Positions 62,914 through 64,000 of a DNA stretch of 64,000 nucleotides are shown here, one piece after another; the stretch's first letter is position 1, and every line of letters begins with the position of its first letter. The notes below the pieces were generated by a model. It did no database searches. It saw only the letters and a program-made list of their open reading frames with translations, and had not been told where the DNA came from. The translations under genes and the position numbers were made by a program. The DNA is taken from assembly GCF_000834055.1 (NCBI RefSeq), contig NZ_JXSQ01000001.1:186001-250000 (forward strand). Direction: 5' to 3'. The DNA comes from Leucobacter komagatae. Its GTDB lineage: Bacteria > Actinomycetota > Actinomycetes > Actinomycetales > Microbacteriaceae.

Positions 62914-64000
62914 CTATGCGTTAAAAGTTCCTGCGAGATCGACGCAGAGACGATTACCGAACTGATAACCCAGCATGCGGCGTCGATGCATCTGGTGCAC
63001 AGCTACGCCTGGTGCCACGCCGACCTGCTTAGCGGCGGCGGCGATCTCGGCGTCGCGGGTCAGGCCGCGGAACGGCGACAACCCAGAGGGCCCAAACAGA
63101 GTCTGGCGTGCAAACTCGTTCGCGGCCTTTTCAGCGTCGCTATTGCGCTTCTTCTCGGTGCTGTACTCCAAGTGCATTTCCCCGCGGGGGTCTCCCAGGA
63201 CATGGCCAATCTCATGGAACAAAGTCCAGATTACGAACCCATCCTTGCCCCAACGGCCGGTCTGCTGGATCACGGGAACACGCTTGTCGATCCACCGGGT
63301 CATTCCGAGCAGCGGAAAGTTCTTCGGGGGTTCGACAGACATCAGCACGACACCGACATCCTCGAGCATGCCGGCCAGGTCGCGAAGCATCGTGGAGTCG
63401 GGAGCCGCGGCCCGCGTGCGAAGGTCTGGCAAGGCCGCGCGCAGCTTTTCGGGACTGTAGTCGAGCCCCGTTCCACGTTCGTAAGCTTCATCCGTTTCCG
63501 CTGCGCGGAGCCACACGCTGAGCATAGTGGGATCGAGCTTTGAGCCCGATTCCTTGAGAGCCGCGAGGGCGTAGTCGCCCCTGAGTGCCGACTCATGGAG
63601 GTGCTCATAGGCTTCCCAGGTGCCGCAACGGTGGAAAGAGAGGAAGTCCGAAACGAGGCGCCCAGGAGCCTTCTTGGTCGCCTCGGTCACTCCGATGGTG
63701 CGCAGGTACGAAGCCGCAGCGGGAGCGATGCTGTCCGCATGGGATGCGAGCTCCTGCTCGTCGGCGATGCGCGCCAGGTCAGCTCGATAGAGAGCCTCGT
63801 ACTTGAGCCAAGTTTTGGCCGGGATGCCAACGACGCGCTCCAGGCGCATCGCGGTCTCGCTGGTAATGGGGGCGCGCCCGTTCACAATCTCGTTAACCTG
63901 CTTGCGGCTGCTGCCGAGCAAGTCGGCCACCTGCTGCTGCGAGAGCGCCTGATCCTCGATCCACTCCTCCAAGTACTCTCCGGGAGCGACCGCGTAATCG
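62914..64000 (-). CDS. XRE/HigA-type HTH plus ImmA/IrrE metallopeptidase (5' end beyond window)
   Basis: At least 362 residues; the frame is open to the window edge (DYAVAPGEYLEEWIEDQ), so the true start lies outside. The N-terminal HTH of HigA type is clear: LSQQQVADLLGSSRKQVNEI followed by VNGRAPITSETAMRLE. A long linker leads to the ImmA/IrrE domain with HEIGH (LFHEIGHVLGD) and a later Glu zinc ligand (KAANEFARQ). Such fusions relieve repression by cutting a partner repressor or act as antitoxin-like regulators. It probably controls the downstream mrr gene. Confidence 0.88.
   Translation of the reverse strand, partial: DYAVAPGEYLEEWIEDQALSQQQVADLLGSSRKQVNEIVNGRAPITSETAMRLERVVGIPAKTWLKYEALYRADLARIADEQELASHADSIAPAAASYLRTIGVTEATKKAPGRLVSDFLSFHRCGTWEAYEHLHESALRGDYALAALKESGSKLDPTMLSVWLRAAETDEAYERGTGLDYSPEKLRAALPDLRTRAAAPDSTMLRDLAGMLEDVGVVLMSVEPPKNFPLLGMTRWIDKRVPVIQQTGRWGKDGFVIWTLFHEIGHVLGDPRGEMHLEYSTEKKRNSDAEKAANEFARQTLFGPSGLSPFRGLTRDAEIAAAAKQVGVAPGVAVHQMHRRRMLGYQFGNRLCVDLAGTFNA

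Overview
The window comes from the chromosome of a high-GC Gram-positive actinobacterium, most likely a member of the Microbacteriaceae close to Leucobacter. This is inferred from gene content, not from a database search. Actinobacterial hallmarks are an UPF0182 membrane protein, a DUF2342-type zinc metalloprotease, DUF3039 and DUF2469 proteins, an imuA-imuB-dnaE2 mutasome behind a consensus actinobacterial LexA box, and tRNA genes that do not encode CCA.

Positions 1-37.7 kb are ordinary chromosome. In order they hold: a cut-off ThiF/cyclodehydratase-like gene, the metalloprotease and UPF0182; a peptide-use locus (POT peptide symporter divergent from a FadR-type regulator, gamma-glutamyltransferase and TauE/SafE exporter, with a GntR-type operator between); an OafA-type acyltransferase; two identical initiator tRNA genes; a thioester (TQXA) surface protein with a LAETG sorting signal; an HtrA protease; a teichoic-acid-like polymer cluster (two CDP-glycerol glycerophosphotransferase-family proteins, a GT2 enzyme and a TagGH-type exporter); a second ABC exporter; DUF3039; nicotinate phosphoribosyltransferase; the SOS mutasome; DUF2469, an M23 peptidase, a TetR/NTF2-like pair, xerC and dprA.

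At 37.8 kb the chromosome is broken. Directly upstream of dprA only the last 30 codons of comM survive, and a large serine integrase starts 28 bases beyond the break. From here to the right edge (more than 26 kb) the DNA looks like an integrative element; the other comM fragment and attR are not in the window. Its first part encodes the integrase, an excisionase-like protein, an SF3 (D5/P4-type) helicase and a structured 1-kb noncoding stretch with two DnaA-box matches. The middle holds an unusual Clp-like AAA+ ATPase, a membrane-anchored coiled-coil protein, an SNase-like lipoprotein, an XRE regulator, an ArdA antirestriction protein and two small acidic genes of unknown function. The right part is defence cargo: a five-gene, translationally coupled type I restriction-modification operon (hsdM-hsdS-HEPN/TIGR02391-hsdR-orf), then an Mrr-type endonuclease next to a HigA/ImmA-type regulator.

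Inside the island, 58,611-61,730 is a 3.1-kb transposon-like unit with TG...CA ends. Each end carries several copies of an AAGTTGGCA-type site, as in elements with multi-site transposase ends, but there is no transposase. It carries an MFS transporter, a cupin protein, a nitroreductase and the stump of a Phd-like antitoxin. It sits between the last gene of the hsd operon and what looks like that operon's terminator.
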